Positions 63,361 to 64,000 of a stretch of 64,000 nt of DNA are shown here, in pieces. How positions within the stretch are numbered: position 1 is the stretch's first letter; each line of letters starts with the position of its first letter. This DNA comes from Aromatoleum petrolei (GTDB lineage: Bacteria; Pseudomonadota; Gammaproteobacteria; Burkholderiales; Rhodocyclaceae), in the NCBI RefSeq assembly GCF_017894385.1, contig NZ_CP059560.1, forward strand, positions 2,728,001 through 2,792,000. The letters are read 5' to 3'. Under the pieces are notes generated by a model. It saw only the letters and a program-made list of their open reading frames with translations, was not told where the DNA came from and made no database searches. A program made the translations under genes and the position numbers.

Positions 63361-64000
63361 ATTTCTATTGGCAAGCAAAGACTCCTTCAATTCATGGGCA
63401 GTCAATTGCACTTGGCTACCAACACACATTGCCACATCCAGTGCAAAGTGAACACTTTCCATGACTTGATCGCTCGCACCTGCAGAAATCAGAAACTCCA
63501 GAGCAAATCTAAAACGCTCTTCATTCGACGGGTGTGAGTTGCTCTCTTGTGTTTCGGTGAATAGGATTGCCTTGGTTTGTTCGCAGGTACGAAGTGCATA
63601 GAAAAGTAAAAGCGGACCAATCAGCTGAAATGCAAAGGCATTGCTCTCGCGAACTCCATACTCAGTGCAGACGGCAAGTCCTACAGCGTCACAGTCGAGT
63701 TCATGGTGCTTGGAATCTGCCCCATCTGGAATGCCACAAGTATCAGGATGCGCTTCATGAGAAATGAAGTGACCGAACTCATGACCAACTATGAACACCT
63801 CCATCGCGTTCAAGAGCAGTGTCCGAAACCCCAATAACTCATTCGGTTGCTCTATTCGACCAAACCCAAGCAACGATTCGAAGCGGGCATAGTGCACAGC
63901 AAGCCGGGTTGCATCGACCAATACCTGGCCCTTGCGTAGCTTAGCGATCACTGCCGCAGGGGACTCGCGTTCCTCATCGGGTAACTCCGCTACTTCAGCC
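63355..64000 (-). CDS. HExxH metalloprotease-like protein, cassette gene, partial
   Basis: Runs off the right edge: the frame is open to base 64000, so the true start is outside the window; about 214 residues are visible. Zinc motif HEFGH (GHEFGHFISHEAH) and a following HELDCDAVGL segment that could supply the third ligand. This pattern matches phage- or stress-related M48/DUF-type proteases, but no family is certain. Its TAA stop is part of attC site 12. Confidence 0.75.
   Translation of the reverse strand, partial: AEVAELPDEERESPAAVIAKLRKGQVLVDATRLAVHYARFESLLGFGRIEQPNELLGFRTLLLNAMEVFIVGHEFGHFISHEAHPDTCGIPDGADSKHHELDCDAVGLAVCTEYGVRESNAFAFQLIGPLLLFYALRTCEQTKAILFTETQESNSHPSNEERFRFALEFLISAGASDQVMESVHFALDVAMCVGSQVQLTAHELKESLLANRNA

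Overview
The window is high-GC DNA that looks like a betaproteobacterial chromosome. The combination of malonate decarboxylase genes, a Cupriavidus-like hyp/hox hydrogenase block and type VI secretion accessory genes points to the Azoarcus/Aromatoleum/Thauera neighbourhood (Rhodocyclales). That placement is inferred from gene content and order, not from a marker gene.

1-8.3 kb: a malonate decarboxylase operon on the minus strand (mdcA-B-C-D-E, madL-M, mdcG, mdcH; mdcH runs off the left edge). It is divergent from its LysR regulator mdcR, and the two promoters and an AT-rich dyad lie between them. 8.3-14.9 kb: a tricarboxylate transport module, with a periplasmic binding protein divergent from the tctD/tctE two-component system, followed by tctC-tctB-tctA. 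14.9-20.6 kb: housekeeping genes, namely a TerC-family membrane protein, a universal stress protein, a small His-rich secreted protein, hemE and priA. The hemE-priA gap holds DnaA boxes beside an AT-rich stretch.

20.6-41.1 kb: one continuous plus-strand block for H2 oxidation. It has a sigma-54 promoter, then a Hyb-type periplasmic [NiFe] hydrogenase (hybO-A-B-C), its protease and chaperones (hybD, hupF, hybE, hupK), the cofactor-assembly genes hypA-B-F-C-D-E-X, and a complete H2-sensing circuit (hoxA regulator, hoxB-hoxC regulatory hydrogenase, hoxJ kinase). The sensor presumably controls the sigma-54 promoter at the head of the block. A palindromic repeat has inserted in frame inside hypX, and a second copy precedes hoxB.

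41.2-47.5 kb: an orphan type VI secretion effector module on the minus strand (vgrG, DUF4123 adaptor, DUF3304 immunity lipoprotein, Tle1 phospholipase). 47.5-54.7 kb: miscellaneous small genes, including a MOSC protein, an alpha/beta hydrolase broken by one in-frame stop, a secreted HExxH protein and several membrane or secreted proteins, with dispersed short palindromic repeats.

54.7-64 kb: a sharp change of character. GC falls, and about thirteen minus-strand genes or cassettes are separated by twelve attC recombination sites. This is an integron gene-cassette array whose integrase is not in the window and would be expected beyond the right edge. Cassettes encode a cold-shock/DUF1294 protein, a monooxygenase-like protein, a GNAT acetyltransferase, a TIR-domain protein, DUF2806 and DUF6998 proteins, a methyltransferase, a PH-domain membrane protein, a metalloprotease and several unknowns. 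It is the most unusual region here and a plausible reservoir of antiphage functions.
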